Assembly (NCBI RefSeq): GCF_025574465.1
Contig: NZ_JAOBPP010000020.1
Span: forward strand, 290,549-354,548
Reading direction: 5' to 3'
Origin: Kordiimonas aestuarii
Lineage (GTDB): Bacteria; Pseudomonadota; Alphaproteobacteria; Sphingomonadales; Kordiimonadaceae
Length of the DNA stretch: 64,000 bases
Part shown: positions 9,034 to 18,227 of the stretch, one piece after another
Layout of the letters: each line of letters starts with the position of its first letter
Numbering within the stretch: position 1 is the first letter of the stretch
The notes under the pieces: model-generated
What the model was told of the DNA's origin: nothing
The model's database searches: none
What the model saw: only the letters and a program-made list of their open reading frames with translations
Made by a program: the position numbers and the translations under genes

Positions 9034-9666
9034 GTGACGACGATTTTGAAAAAGGGATTTCGGGTGCTTTGCGCCGCCTTTATGGTATGTGCATTGGCCA
9101 GTTGCGGACCAACCGCAATGCTGCCACCAGCACCCTTTGTGCCGCCGGATGAAGGGCCTGGCCCCAATTATGTCATTGGTCCCGGTGACGGATTATACAT
9201 CCATGTGTGGCGTAATCCGGAATTGTCGACAACCGTAACGGTGCGCCCTGACGGACGGGTATCCATTCCCCTTGCCGAGGATTTGCCCGCAACGGGTAAG
9301 ACGCCCAGCCAGCTGTCTCGCGATATTGAAGAACAACTGAATGTTTATATCCAGCAGCCAATCGTTACCGTTATGCTTCAGTCGTTTTTTGGCCCTTTTT
9401 CACAACAGGTGCGTGTTGTGGGTGAAGCCGCCAGCCCACAGGCGTTACCGTACCGGGCGAATATGACCCTGCTTGATGTGATGATCCAGGTCGGGGGGTT
9501 GACCGAGTTTGCCGCGGGCGACCGGGCATCCCTTATTCGCTTTGAAGACGGGGAACAAAAGGAATATCGGCTAAAAATTGAATCATTGATCAAGGACGGT
9601 GAGATCTCGGCGAACGTTAAAATTCTGCCGGGTGACGTGCTGATTATACCGGAGAGCATTCTGTAA
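9034..9666 (+). CDS. XrtA-associated polysaccharide export lipoprotein (Wza/EpsE-like, TIGR03027-type)
   Basis: 210 aa, GTG start. The N-terminal signal ends in a lipobox ALASC (Cys at about residue 24), so it is a lipoprotein. A polysaccharide biosynthesis/export domain follows: YVIGPGDGLYIHVWRNPEL, TVRPDGRVSIPLAEDLPATG, then a SLBB-like soluble ligand-binding repeat (VVGEAASPQALPYRANMTLL) and the closing ILPGDVLIIPES. Such proteins form the outer-membrane export channel base, working with the chain-length protein encoded next (42 bp downstream). The length of about 210 matches the exosortase-linked family, which is shorter than classical Wza. Confidence 0.93.
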   Translation: MTTILKKGFRVLCAAFMVCALASCGPTAMLPPAPFVPPDEGPGPNYVIGPGDGLYIHVWRNPELSTTVTVRPDGRVSIPLAEDLPATGKTPSQLSRDIEEQLNVYIQQPIVTVMLQSFFGPFSQQVRVVGEAASPQALPYRANMTLLDVMIQVGGLTEFAAGDRASLIRFEDGEQKEYRLKIESLIKDGEISANVKILPGDVLIIPESIL

Positions 9667-9708
9667 GTATGTTATCTTGCGGTGTGAGTAGCTGAACGGA
9701 GAGAGTTA

Positions 9709-11334
9709 ATGGCAGCACAGAGCGGCCTGCACGACGTTTATCAACAGGTTAAAACCATCGCCTACGGCATCTGGCGTAAGCGATGGTACATGTTGTTTAC
9801 AACCTGGCTTGTCAGTTTGCTGGGGTGGGCGCTTGTGTCGACAATGCCATATAAATATCAGGCGTCGGCTCAGGTGTTTGTCGACACAGAGACCATTCTA
9901 CCTGCGATCGCCAAGGACATGGGCATCAATGTTGATCTCAGTCGCAAGGTTGACATCGTCCGGCGTACGCTCGTCACACGCCCGAACCTGGAGAAAATCA
10001 TCCGCCGTTCAGACTATCTGGACCGGTTGGCAAAAGACGACAAGGAACTGGACTCGCTTGTCGCTGACCTCCAGCGGGATATCCGTATTGTATCCCTGGA
10101 AGAGGGCATGTTTCGCATCCAGTTCGAGATTGACGACGACCGCCTGAGTGACCGGCAGCGCGCGGAAGTGGCACGGCGGGTTGTCGCGAACCTGCTGTCG
10201 TTCTTCCTTGAAAGAAACACCGAGGAGGGGGCCCAGAAGTCCGAGAGCGCGATTGAATTTATGGACCAGCGTATTCAGGAATATGGCAAATTGTTGAGTG
10301 ACGCCGAGACCCGGCAGGCGAAGTTCCAGCAGGACAATATCGAGTATCTTGGCGGGCAGGGCAGCTTTTTGACTCGTCTGGATAGCGCGAAGAACGAGTT
10401 GCGCAAGACACGGAACGCCATCGCCGAAAATCAGGTGACGCTGCAAACACTTGAAGCAAATATCAAAAACGTACCGCCGACCATTCGGGAAGCGCGTTCG
10501 AGCCGTTCCGGAGGCGGCGGAGATAAAGATCCGCTTGAGGACCGCATCTCCGATCTGCAGAAAAAATACGATGCCCTTAAAACACTGGGGCTGAAAGACC
10601 GACACCCTGATGTTGTCAATGTCAGCCGCCAGATTGAAGCGTTGCAGGCGGAGTTCAAGGAAAAGCAGGCTGCGCTGGCCGAGGAACTAGCCGCGTCTGC
10701 AGAAGCTGGGCGCAACTCCAATCTGACGACGGAAACACCGAACCGTCTGTACGAACAGTTGATGCTGCAGATTATTGAGACAAAAACGTCGGTTGAGACG
10801 CTCAAGCAGCGCGAAAGCGAGCAACGCAATATCGTTGCGGAAATGGAAGAGAAGGCGAAACGGGTTCCTGAGATAGAAGCTGAAGAAAGCCGATTGAACC
10901 GTGATTATAAAACTATCCAGCGTCAGTACAAAGAGTTGGTGCAACAGAAACAGTCGCTGGACTTGCGTGCTGACGTGGAAGCGACCGATGAGGCTATGTC
11001 GCTCCGGGTGGTTGAGGAACCAATTACACCACAAAGCCCCAGCGGCCCTAACCGTCTATTGTTTTTTACAGCGGTGTTGGTAGGCGGGATTTTTGCCGGG
11101 CTTGGTGTGGCTCTGGTTTTGTCGCAGTTGCGACCCGTGGTGATTACAGTGGAACAGTTGCGCGGGCATTTTGATATGCCGGTACTGGGAAACGTGACCA
11201 GGACCTTGTCCGAACAGGAAAACAGGCAGCGCAGTATTGAACTGCTGGCGTTTGCTGGTTCAACAATGTTGCTGATGATAATTTTCGCCGCATTTCTCGC
11301 CTTTGACATTTTTGGCGGCCTTTCGGCAAGTTGA
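9709..11334 (+). CDS. XrtA-associated polysaccharide chain-length determinant (Wzz-like, TIGR03007-type)
   Basis: 541 aa. An N-terminal Wzz domain begins around residue 15 with a membrane segment (about 26-44) followed by YKYQASAQVFVDTETILP. A long periplasmic coiled-coil region (about 170-430) is rich in Glu/Gln/Lys heptads, and a second membrane segment lies near residue 450. A Pro-rich approach (EEPITPQSPSGPNRLL) precedes that segment, as in polysaccharide co-polymerases. It sets polymer length and couples the periplasmic machinery to the tyrosine autokinase encoded 21 bp downstream. An unusual third hydrophobic stretch closes the protein (about 515-535). Confidence 0.92.
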   Translation: MAAQSGLHDVYQQVKTIAYGIWRKRWYMLFTTWLVSLLGWALVSTMPYKYQASAQVFVDTETILPAIAKDMGINVDLSRKVDIVRRTLVTRPNLEKIIRRSDYLDRLAKDDKELDSLVADLQRDIRIVSLEEGMFRIQFEIDDDRLSDRQRAEVARRVVANLLSFFLERNTEEGAQKSESAIEFMDQRIQEYGKLLSDAETRQAKFQQDNIEYLGGQGSFLTRLDSAKNELRKTRNAIAENQVTLQTLEANIKNVPPTIREARSSRSGGGGDKDPLEDRISDLQKKYDALKTLGLKDRHPDVVNVSRQIEALQAEFKEKQAALAEELAASAEAGRNSNLTTETPNRLYEQLMLQIIETKTSVETLKQRESEQRNIVAEMEEKAKRVPEIEAEESRLNRDYKTIQRQYKELVQQKQSLDLRADVEATDEAMSLRVVEEPITPQSPSGPNRLLFFTAVLVGGIFAGLGVALVLSQLRPVVITVEQLRGHFDMPVLGNVTRTLSEQENRQRSIELLAFAGSTMLLMIIFAAFLAFDIFGGLSAS

Positions 11335-11355
11335 TGGTAATGAGTGGATTGTCCG

Positions 11356-12525
11356 ATGGATCTGATTGAACGCGCAGAACAGAAAAAGAAAAAAGAGGGT
11401 GAGAAGCCCAGTTCGCTTGTTGAGCGCGCTGCGGCCAAGTCTGGCAACTCAAAAGCGATCGGCGTGGGTATTGGCAATCCTACGGACCGTAAAGAGCGCC
11501 GTCCGGACCCATCATCTTTAAACCCTGAGGCGACCGAAGATAAGCCGGCCAACAGTTTTCGAGGTATTGGCGAGCCTGGCGCGCCGCGTAAGCTGCGCGA
11601 GCAGGAAGGGGCGGAAGCCAAACCGGAGCCGAAGGAAAGCGCGTTTGAAAAAGCTGCCGCAGCGGCGGGAGCTGGCCCCCTGAAGGCAGGTGGCGGGCTG
11701 AAGCCGCAAGCCGAGGCTGTCGAGAGTGGTCTGGCGCCGGGGAAAAAAGCGGATAGCAGCGTTGGCTCGAAGAAAAAAGCGGCCAGCAAACGTAAGGTGG
11801 AGGAGGTCGACCTCGTGGCACTTCGCGAGGCAGGCTATATCACACCTGATATGCCCCCAAACCTGATGTCGGAGGAATTCCGTATCATCAAGCGCTCGAT
11901 TTTGCTGAATGCATTTGCCAAGGGTGACAAGAAGATCGACAACGGTAACGTTATCCTTGTCACCAGCTCAAGCCCGGGTGAAGGCAAGACATTTTGTGCC
12001 ATCAACCTTGCTCTTTCCATCGCGACCGAGCAGGACGTAACCGTGCTGTTGGTTGACGCTGACTTCTCCAAACCGGAAGTCTTGAACCGGCTGGGGGTCA
12101 GTGGTGGCCGTGGCTTGATGGATGTGGTGGCCGATGAGGAAATCGACCTGGCCAGTTGTCTCATCCGCACAAGTGTGCCCAACCTCGTCTTGCTGCCTGC
12201 CGGGCGCCAACATAACCTGACGACAGAACTGTTGGCGAGTGACCGCATGGAAACCATGGCGCGGGAAATTGGTTCTCGTTATCCTGACCGCCTTGTGATT
12301 TTCGACTCTCCGCCGGTCTTGGCGAGTTCGGCTGCTTCGGTACTGGCGCTTTACATGGGGCAAACGGTCTTTGTCATTGAAGCCGAGAAAACGACCGAAC
12401 CACAGATTAAGGAAAGCCTGAGCATGATTAGCTCTTGCGAGAATATTAATCTTATTTTGAATAAGACCCGTTTTAGCGGCAGCAATAAGAAGTTTGCGTC
12501 CTATTATGGGTACGGGGGTCGATAA
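11356..12525 (+). CDS. XrtA-associated tyrosine autokinase (BY-kinase, TIGR03018-type)
   Basis: 389 aa. A charged, low-complexity N-terminal linker (about 1-140, rich in Lys/Glu/Ala) leads into a ParA/MinD-like kinase domain. Walker A is SSSPGEGKT (about residues 202-210), Walker A' is VLLVDADFSKP, and Walker B is LVIFDSPPVL. The C-terminus has a short tyrosine cluster (SYYGYGG), the expected autophosphorylation site. It regulates polysaccharide polymerisation together with the chain-length protein upstream. The ATG at 11356 is preferred to an in-frame GTG at 11344 because family members begin MxLIERA. Confidence 0.92.
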   Translation: MDLIERAEQKKKKEGEKPSSLVERAAAKSGNSKAIGVGIGNPTDRKERRPDPSSLNPEATEDKPANSFRGIGEPGAPRKLREQEGAEAKPEPKESAFEKAAAAAGAGPLKAGGGLKPQAEAVESGLAPGKKADSSVGSKKKAASKRKVEEVDLVALREAGYITPDMPPNLMSEEFRIIKRSILLNAFAKGDKKIDNGNVILVTSSSPGEGKTFCAINLALSIATEQDVTVLLVDADFSKPEVLNRLGVSGGRGLMDVVADEEIDLASCLIRTSVPNLVLLPAGRQHNLTTELLASDRMETMAREIGSRYPDRLVIFDSPPVLASSAASVLALYMGQTVFVIEAEKTTEPQIKESLSMISSCENINLILNKTRFSGSNKKFASYYGYGGR

Positions 12526-12537
12526 GGATCGCACTTT

Positions 12538-14007
12538 GTGGGGCAGGTAACCGGTAAAGTTTGCAGTGGTTTTTTGACGCTGTTGGTGGCTCATGCTATG
12601 GGTGCCGCTCCTGCATTTGCGCAGCATGTATGGATCGATCCGAGGGCGGAAAGCAAGGTTACGTGGTCCGACAATGTCGATTTGACCAACGCCAACAGAA
12701 AAAGCGGTACCGTGCTCAATGCTTCTGCAGGGCTCAACACTCGGATAGAGGGGCGCAGGCTCAAAGGGGCACTCGATTACGCGCTCGATTATTATTATTT
12801 TCTGAATGATGGGGACACCGACCTTCGGCACAGCATGTTTGGTGTGCTGGATGCGGAGATCTGGAAAAACCATCTTTCGATGAATGCCCGGGCCAACCTG
12901 CAGCAGGTTTTTCTCAGCCAGAATGCAAGTATTTCGCATAGTGCTGCCAACCGAAGTGATAACCGCCGGCTGGTGCAAAATTATACGGGAAGTGCCCTGA
13001 TGAAGGGTGGCATGCGCGATTTTGCCGATTGGCGGGTGAATTATCGCTATGGCCTTACCCTTACCCCGGCAGATAACCTGGATGACGAGACGTTGACGAC
13101 CAATTTTTCGGATAGTCAAAGTCACGAACTTCAGGCATCCATGGGCTCTGGCAAGCGCTTCAATAACCTTGAATGGCGGCTCTTTGCGCGCAGCACAAGA
13201 ATACTCCGCAACCTTGACGTCAATGACTTCCGGACCGAGGAGGCAGGGGCTGAACTCTGGTATAAATTTAACCGGCATTTCTCGATCGTTGGTGAAATAT
13301 CACGCAGTAGCAACGACTTCCAGTCAGACACGTTGAGCGAAGAAGGGCTGGGTTGGGAAGCTGGCTTCCGTTGGACTCCCGGCCGCAAACTTGACATGAC
13401 GGTACGGCACGGGGAAGTGGGAAACCGGAAAACCTGGACAGCGCGCCTGCAATATCTCTTTACCGCCCGGCTTAATCTTTCAGGCAGTTACACGGATACC
13501 TTATCTTCAGATTCAATCGTATTGAACGATAATTTGCAGCGATATCAGTTCGATGAAAATCAGGGGATCACGGATGGTAACGGGTTGCCGGTTGATGAAC
13601 GCGATCCGACCTTCACCTTGACTGACATTGATTTTAGGCGACAGAACGCTACCGCCTTGCTGTCATTGCTGAGGAAAAGGGGCAGGGTTTACATAAGCGG
13701 CAACTGGGAACGGCGAACCTATGATGATGATAGTGGCACATCTTCCAGTTGGGGGGCATCGGCTGGATTTCTGCATAAAATCAATAAAACCACCAATTTG
13801 ACTGGCGTTTTTTCTTATCGGCAGAGTAGATTTGCCAGCCAGCTTCAGGTAGACAACTACATTGTAGGAAACTTACAGTGGAATCGAAGTGTTTCGCGTT
13901 ATTTCAAGGTGACGGTCTCGGCAGACCATACACAACGATTAAGCAATCAGCCAGGCAGTGACTTGATGGAAAACGCGATTACGTTACATCTTCGAGGGAC
14001 ATTTTAG
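12538..14007 (+). CDS. XrtA-associated outer-membrane beta-barrel protein (TIGR03016-type)
   Basis: 489 aa, GTG start. The signal peptide is about residues 1-29 (cut near APAFAQ). The remainder alternates polar and hydrophobic residues, with repeated aromatic-ended strands (ALDYALDYYYFLN, WRVNYRYGLTLTP, LQYLFTARLNLSGSYTD), and ends in Phe (LHLRGTF), the usual beta-barrel end signal. Families like this are always found in exosortase polysaccharide loci and probably act as the outer-membrane porin or secretin-like exit; that role is inferred. It lies 12 bp after the kinase gene and 7 bp before the AAA ATPase gene. Confidence 0.9.
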   Translation: MGQVTGKVCSGFLTLLVAHAMGAAPAFAQHVWIDPRAESKVTWSDNVDLTNANRKSGTVLNASAGLNTRIEGRRLKGALDYALDYYYFLNDGDTDLRHSMFGVLDAEIWKNHLSMNARANLQQVFLSQNASISHSAANRSDNRRLVQNYTGSALMKGGMRDFADWRVNYRYGLTLTPADNLDDETLTTNFSDSQSHELQASMGSGKRFNNLEWRLFARSTRILRNLDVNDFRTEEAGAELWYKFNRHFSIVGEISRSSNDFQSDTLSEEGLGWEAGFRWTPGRKLDMTVRHGEVGNRKTWTARLQYLFTARLNLSGSYTDTLSSDSIVLNDNLQRYQFDENQGITDGNGLPVDERDPTFTLTDIDFRRQNATALLSLLRKRGRVYISGNWERRTYDDDSGTSSSWGASAGFLHKINKTTNLTGVFSYRQSRFASQLQVDNYIVGNLQWNRSVSRYFKVTVSADHTQRLSNQPGSDLMENAITLHLRGTF

Positions 14008-14014
14008 GGGCAGC

Positions 14015-15058
14015 ATGTACGAAAGTTTTTATAATCTTCAGGGCAGGCCTTTTCAGCTTACGCCGGACCCGCGTTTTTATTTCAGCTCGCGCACCCATAA
14101 AAAGGCGATGGCTTACCTTACCTATGGCATGAACCAAGGGGAGGGTTTCATCATTGTGACCGGCGACGTGGGCACCGGTAAAACCACGCTTGTACGCCAC
14201 CTGTTTGAAACTCTTGATCGCAACGAATATATCGCGGCCATGATCGTGAGCACCCAGTTGAGTGCTGAGGACCTGCTCAGGAGTGTGGTGGCAGCGTTTG
14301 GCCTTGATGCGCAGGCTGAAGACAAGGGTCAACTGCTGGCGCGCCTTGAAAAATTCCTGCGCGAGCAGTTTCGCATGGGGCGGCGTGCGCTGCTCGTGGT
14401 TGATGAAGCACAGAACCTGTCCAACGCAGCACTGGAAGAGATGCGCATGTTGTCCAACTTTCAGGAAGGCGACAAGGCGCTTATCCAAAGTTTTCTGGTC
14501 GGGCAGCCGGAATTTCGCGAGCGTATTTTCTCGGCACCGGAACTTGAGCAGTTGCGCCAGCGCGTTATTGCAACCCACCATCTGGAACCGATGGAGGAAG
14601 AGGAACTCGCGGGTTATATTGAGCACCGTTTGAGCCTTGTTGGGTGGGATAACGACCCCTGTTTTACCGCCGATGCCGTTGAGGCAATATACCGCCATAG
14701 CGCCGGGGTGCCGCGCCGGCTTAATACACTGTGTTCTCGGGTGCTGCTGTATGGCGCTCTGGAAGAGGTCCATACCATAGACGGCGATACAATCGACGCT
14801 GTGGTTTCTGACATGGCCAGTGATACTAGGCAGGTTACGGCGACATCCTCTGCGTTGCCGCACCGCCCTTCGCCTGTGAACAGACAGAATGATTCGACGG
14901 TGCCGCTTGAAGCCAAGCAAAACACCAAAGAGGTCAAGGAAATGGAGAACCGGCTGGATCAGTTGGAGTCCATGATGAAAAATCAGGATGAGACACTTCG
15001 CCGGCTAACTGACTTGATGTCAAATCTTGCGGGCGGCGGCGCCAAGGATGACAAATAG
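14015..15058 (+). CDS. XrtA-associated AAA ATPase (ExeA/GspA-like, TIGR03015-type)
   Basis: 347 aa. Begins MYESFYNLQGRPFQLTPDPR, the typical ExeA-like start. Walker A is GDVGTGKTT (about residues 48-56); Walker B is LLVVDEAQNLS, followed by sensor-like residues and an arginine-rich HSAGVPRRLNTLC. The C-terminal 45 residues form a coiled coil (MENRLDQLESMMKNQDETL). It lacks an obvious membrane or peptidoglycan-binding segment, so it is probably cytoplasmic and acts through the coiled coil. Its stop overlaps the deacetylase start by 11 bp, showing translational coupling. Confidence 0.92.
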   Translation: MYESFYNLQGRPFQLTPDPRFYFSSRTHKKAMAYLTYGMNQGEGFIIVTGDVGTGKTTLVRHLFETLDRNEYIAAMIVSTQLSAEDLLRSVVAAFGLDAQAEDKGQLLARLEKFLREQFRMGRRALLVVDEAQNLSNAALEEMRMLSNFQEGDKALIQSFLVGQPEFRERIFSAPELEQLRQRVIATHHLEPMEEEELAGYIEHRLSLVGWDNDPCFTADAVEAIYRHSAGVPRRLNTLCSRVLLYGALEEVHTIDGDTIDAVVSDMASDTRQVTATSSALPHRPSPVNRQNDSTVPLEAKQNTKEVKEMENRLDQLESMMKNQDETLRRLTDLMSNLAGGGAKDDK

Positions 15059-15959
15059 GGTAACACCCCCTCATGCCCAGGCCGAGGAAGTCCCGGCCGA
15101 CGTGCGATATGAAGACGTTCATGTGTTTTCTGTCGATGTTGAAGAGTGGTTTCAGGTTGGCGCGTTTGAAAAAACACTCTCCCGCGACGACTGGCCAGGG
15201 CTTGAAAGCCGTGTCGAACATCAATGCCACAGTATACTTTCCCTGCTCTCCGAATACGGCGTAAAGGCGACCTTTTTCTGCCTTGGGTGGGTTGCGGAGC
15301 GACATCCCCTCCTTATCTCGGCTATCCACAAGGAGGGCCATGAGGTCGCCTGTCATGGCATGGACCATGAACGTATCTTCCGCTTCAACAGACATGAATT
15401 TCATGAGGACGTAGGCCGCGCCAAAGGCTTGCTTGAAGATGCCATGGGCGCTGCGGTATCTGGCTATAGGGCACCGAGTTTTTCCCTCACGGCAGATATC
15501 TGGTGGGCCTACGAAGTGCTGGAGGAGGCTGGTTTTACCTATTCGTCCAGCCTCTATCCGCTCAAGACAGATCACTACGGTATGCCGAATGCGCCACGTC
15601 GTCCGTTTTGGCCGATCGGGTCTGGGCGTATCCTGGAAGTCCCCATGACGGTCTGCAAGCTTGCCGGACGTGCGTTGCCCGCATCCGGTGGGGGATATTT
15701 CAGGTTGTTGCCCTACCAGCTTGGCGAAGGATTGCTTCGGCGCGGTGCGGCACAGACCGGTAGTCCGGGTGTTTTTTACATGCATCCGTGGGAAATAGAC
15801 CCTGGCCAGCCATTCATTGCAAAGGCTCCATGGCTCTCTCGTTTCCGCCATTACACCGGCCAGCGCGCCTTACCGGGAAAACTCAGAAAGCTTTGTGCCA
15901 GACATAGCTGGAAGCCGATGCGGGATGCGGTCGTGGCGCCGATCAGGGATGGCGGCTGA
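15048..15959 (+). CDS. XrtA-associated polysaccharide deacetylase (NodB-like, DUF3473, TIGR03006-type)
   Basis: About 303 aa. The NodB-type deacetylase domain shows FSVDVEEWFQV (the Asp-Asp type metal/catalytic motif), ATFFCLGWVAERHP, EVACHGMDHERIF (metal His residues) and GYRAPSFSLT. The C-terminal DUF3473 extension includes FYMHPWEIDPGQP. It likely removes acetyl groups from the nascent exopolysaccharide. The ATG at 15048 lies inside the end of the ATPase gene; an in-frame ATG at 15027 would only lengthen the overlap. The stop TGA overlaps the next gene's ATG by one base. Confidence 0.92.
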   Translation: MTNRVTPPHAQAEEVPADVRYEDVHVFSVDVEEWFQVGAFEKTLSRDDWPGLESRVEHQCHSILSLLSEYGVKATFFCLGWVAERHPLLISAIHKEGHEVACHGMDHERIFRFNRHEFHEDVGRAKGLLEDAMGAAVSGYRAPSFSLTADIWWAYEVLEEAGFTYSSSLYPLKTDHYGMPNAPRRPFWPIGSGRILEVPMTVCKLAGRALPASGGGYFRLLPYQLGEGLLRRGAAQTGSPGVFYMHPWEIDPGQPFIAKAPWLSRFRHYTGQRALPGKLRKLCARHSWKPMRDAVVAPIRDGG

Positions 15960-17005
15960 TGGCGATATCAATACGGGAACTTGACCGCGGCAGCATGGGC
16001 GTCTGGGACAGGTACGTACAGTCCCACCCGGAGGGCACCTTCTGTCACCGTGCGGGGTGGAAGTTTGCCGTGGAAGCCGGCACGGGCCACAAATGCCCCT
16101 TTTTGTACGCTGACGACGGTGGCACTGTGGTTGGCGTGTTGCCTTTGAGCATGCGAAAAAGTCTGCTGTTCGGCAATGCCCTGATCTCCAGCATGTTCGC
16201 GGTATATGGTGGCGCGCTATATAGGTCTGACGGGGTCCGCGATCAGTTATATGACGCTGCGTGGCGCATGGCGGAAAAGGCCGGCATCCGTTTTTTTGAA
16301 AACCGGACAATTACACCAGACCACGACGACACGCCGGGATGGCATAGCCTGGGCGGCAAATCGGCGACCTTTATCCGCGATATTCCGTCGGAGGATGATG
16401 ACGCTGTACTGTTGGCTATCCCAAGGAAGCAGCGCGCCGTGGTGCGCAAGGCTCTGGCAAATGATTTAACGTGCAACTGGCAGCCAGATATTGCGGATGT
16501 GTACTCCCTCTACGCTGAAAGCGTTAGAAACCTGGGAACACCGGTGTTCCCGCTGAAGCTCTTCAGCGCATTCACACATGAGTTTCCAGACAATACATGT
16601 ATGCAGTTGATCAAGGCCCCTGATGGTGTGCCCGTCGCCAGCCTTTTCAGTTTTTATGACGAGAAGACGGTGTTGCCATATTACGCGGGCGGCTCGCCTG
16701 GTGCGCGGCGGTATGGCGCCCATGATTTCATGTATTACACGTTGATGTGCTGGGCGCGGAAACGCGGCATCCAGCGCTTCGATTTTGGCCGCAGCAAGGT
16801 GGATAGCGGCCCGTATTCCTTCAAGAAGAACTGGGGGTTTGAGCCGCAGGAACTGGCCTATGAGTGCCGGCTTGCGCCGGGGGAGGACGTGCCGAACCTG
16901 TCTCCACAGAATGGAAAATATGCGCTTATGGTCAAAGTCTGGAAACAGTTGCCGCTTGCGATAGCCAACAGGTTAGGGCCGATATTGGCCCGCCATCTGG
17001 GGTAG
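15959..17005 (+). CDS. FemAB-like protein of the XrtA locus (TIGR03019-type)
   Basis: 348 aa. GNAT/FemAB fold: an N-terminal half with YVQSHPEGTFCHRAGWKFAV, and a C-terminal half with VASLFSFYDEKTVLPYYAGG and DFGRSKVDSGPYSFKKNWGF, the signature of the exosortase-associated FemAB family. FemAB relatives transfer aminoacyl groups; the family members in these loci are thought to modify the polysaccharide or its lipid-linked precursor, but the acceptor is not known. The start ATG overlaps the preceding stop. It is followed after 4 bp by a glycosyltransferase. Confidence 0.92.
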   Translation: MAISIRELDRGSMGVWDRYVQSHPEGTFCHRAGWKFAVEAGTGHKCPFLYADDGGTVVGVLPLSMRKSLLFGNALISSMFAVYGGALYRSDGVRDQLYDAAWRMAEKAGIRFFENRTITPDHDDTPGWHSLGGKSATFIRDIPSEDDDAVLLAIPRKQRAVVRKALANDLTCNWQPDIADVYSLYAESVRNLGTPVFPLKLFSAFTHEFPDNTCMQLIKAPDGVPVASLFSFYDEKTVLPYYAGGSPGARRYGAHDFMYYTLMCWARKRGIQRFDFGRSKVDSGPYSFKKNWGFEPQELAYECRLAPGEDVPNLSPQNGKYALMVKVWKQLPLAIANRLGPILARHLG

Positions 17006-17009
17006 GCTG

Positions 17010-18227
17010 ATGGCGCGGATATTATTTTTGGCGCACCGGATACCCTATCCACCGAACAAGGGAGATAAAATCCGTAGTTGGCATTTCCTGAAGCACCTGT
17101 TTGCCAATCATGATGTGCATGTCGGGTTTTATGTCGACCAAAAAGCGGACCTCGCACATATTGATATTTTTGCAAAGTTGGCAAAAAGCGTTTGCGTTGA
17201 AAGCGTTGATAAACGGTGGCAAAAAATCAGGGCGGTCAGCGGGTTGTTGGATGGACGCCCACTGACCTTGTCGGCCTATCCTGCAGGCCGGTTGCGTGCG
17301 TATGCACAAAAGCTGTTGGGCGCGGGCGAGGTTGACCTCGTTTTTCTCTCTTCCGGTGCAACGGGGCCCATTGTTGATGGTTTAACCGAAGCTGTGGCTA
17401 CTATTACTGACCTTGTTGATGTCGATAGTGCCAAATGGGCCATGTACGCGCCACGCGCGAGGTGGCCGATGAGCTGGATCTACCGGCGAGAAAGTGTGAA
17501 GCTGGCAGTCTATGAACAGGCGTTGGCCGCACAGGCTGATGCCACCTTGCTGGTTAGTGAAAAAGAAGCTGTTTTTTTTCGTGCGCAATTGCAGCCCGAT
17601 GTGGCGCATCGTGTGATAGCGGTGAGGAACGGTGTCGATCTGGACTATTTTGACCCGGCAAGGGTTCGTGCCAAGGAGAACGACACCCCCGAGGTGATAT
17701 TTACCGGTGCCATGGATTATGCGCCAAATATCGAAGCCGCAATATGGTTTGTACGTCAGGTATGGCCAACTGTCCGGGCGAGCGTGCCGGACGCAATCTT
17801 TACCATTGCTGGTGGCCCGAGAACTTCGGCGGTGAATGCGCTGGCGCGCGAACCGGGGGTTCGCGTGCTGGGCTATGTCGATGATATGGCAGAGTCAATT
17901 GCCGGAGCACAGGTTGTAGTGGCCCCGCTGCTGACGGCGCGTGGCATCCAAAACAAGGTGCTGGAAGGCATGGCCATGAAAAAGGCCGTTGTTGCCACTT
18001 CTGGTGCGCATGAAGGAATAGAGGCGGAAGCGGGGCAGGCGCTTCTGGTTGCCGATGATGCCACGGCGTTCGCCTTTAATGTTGCCCGAGTGTTGGAAAA
18101 CCCGCCGTTGCGGCAAAAGCTGGGCGATGCCGCGCGAGATTTTGTCTGTGCGCATCATTGCTGGCAAAATGTCTGTGAAAATCTGGATCAGGTGATCGAG
18201 ACAGCGTTGAGAGGAAACAGACAGTGA
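17010..18227 (+). CDS. XrtA-associated glycosyltransferase (TIGR03087-type, GT-B fold)
   Basis: 405 aa. Begins ILFLAHRIPYPPNKGDKIR, diagnostic for this exosortase-linked glycosyltransferase family. The donor-binding domain has VRNGVDLDYFDPAR, VIFTGAMDYAPNIEAA and ARGIQNKVLEGMAMKKAVVA. It probably extends the repeat unit on the cytoplasmic face. The stop overlaps the GTG start of the exosortase gene (GTGA), so translation is coupled. The sugar specificity cannot be read from sequence. Confidence 0.93.
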   Translation: MARILFLAHRIPYPPNKGDKIRSWHFLKHLFANHDVHVGFYVDQKADLAHIDIFAKLAKSVCVESVDKRWQKIRAVSGLLDGRPLTLSAYPAGRLRAYAQKLLGAGEVDLVFLSSGATGPIVDGLTEAVATITDLVDVDSAKWAMYAPRARWPMSWIYRRESVKLAVYEQALAAQADATLLVSEKEAVFFRAQLQPDVAHRVIAVRNGVDLDYFDPARVRAKENDTPEVIFTGAMDYAPNIEAAIWFVRQVWPTVRASVPDAIFTIAGGPRTSAVNALAREPGVRVLGYVDDMAESIAGAQVVVAPLLTARGIQNKVLEGMAMKKAVVATSGAHEGIEAEAGQALLVADDATAFAFNVARVLENPPLRQKLGDAARDFVCAHHCWQNVCENLDQVIETALRGNRQ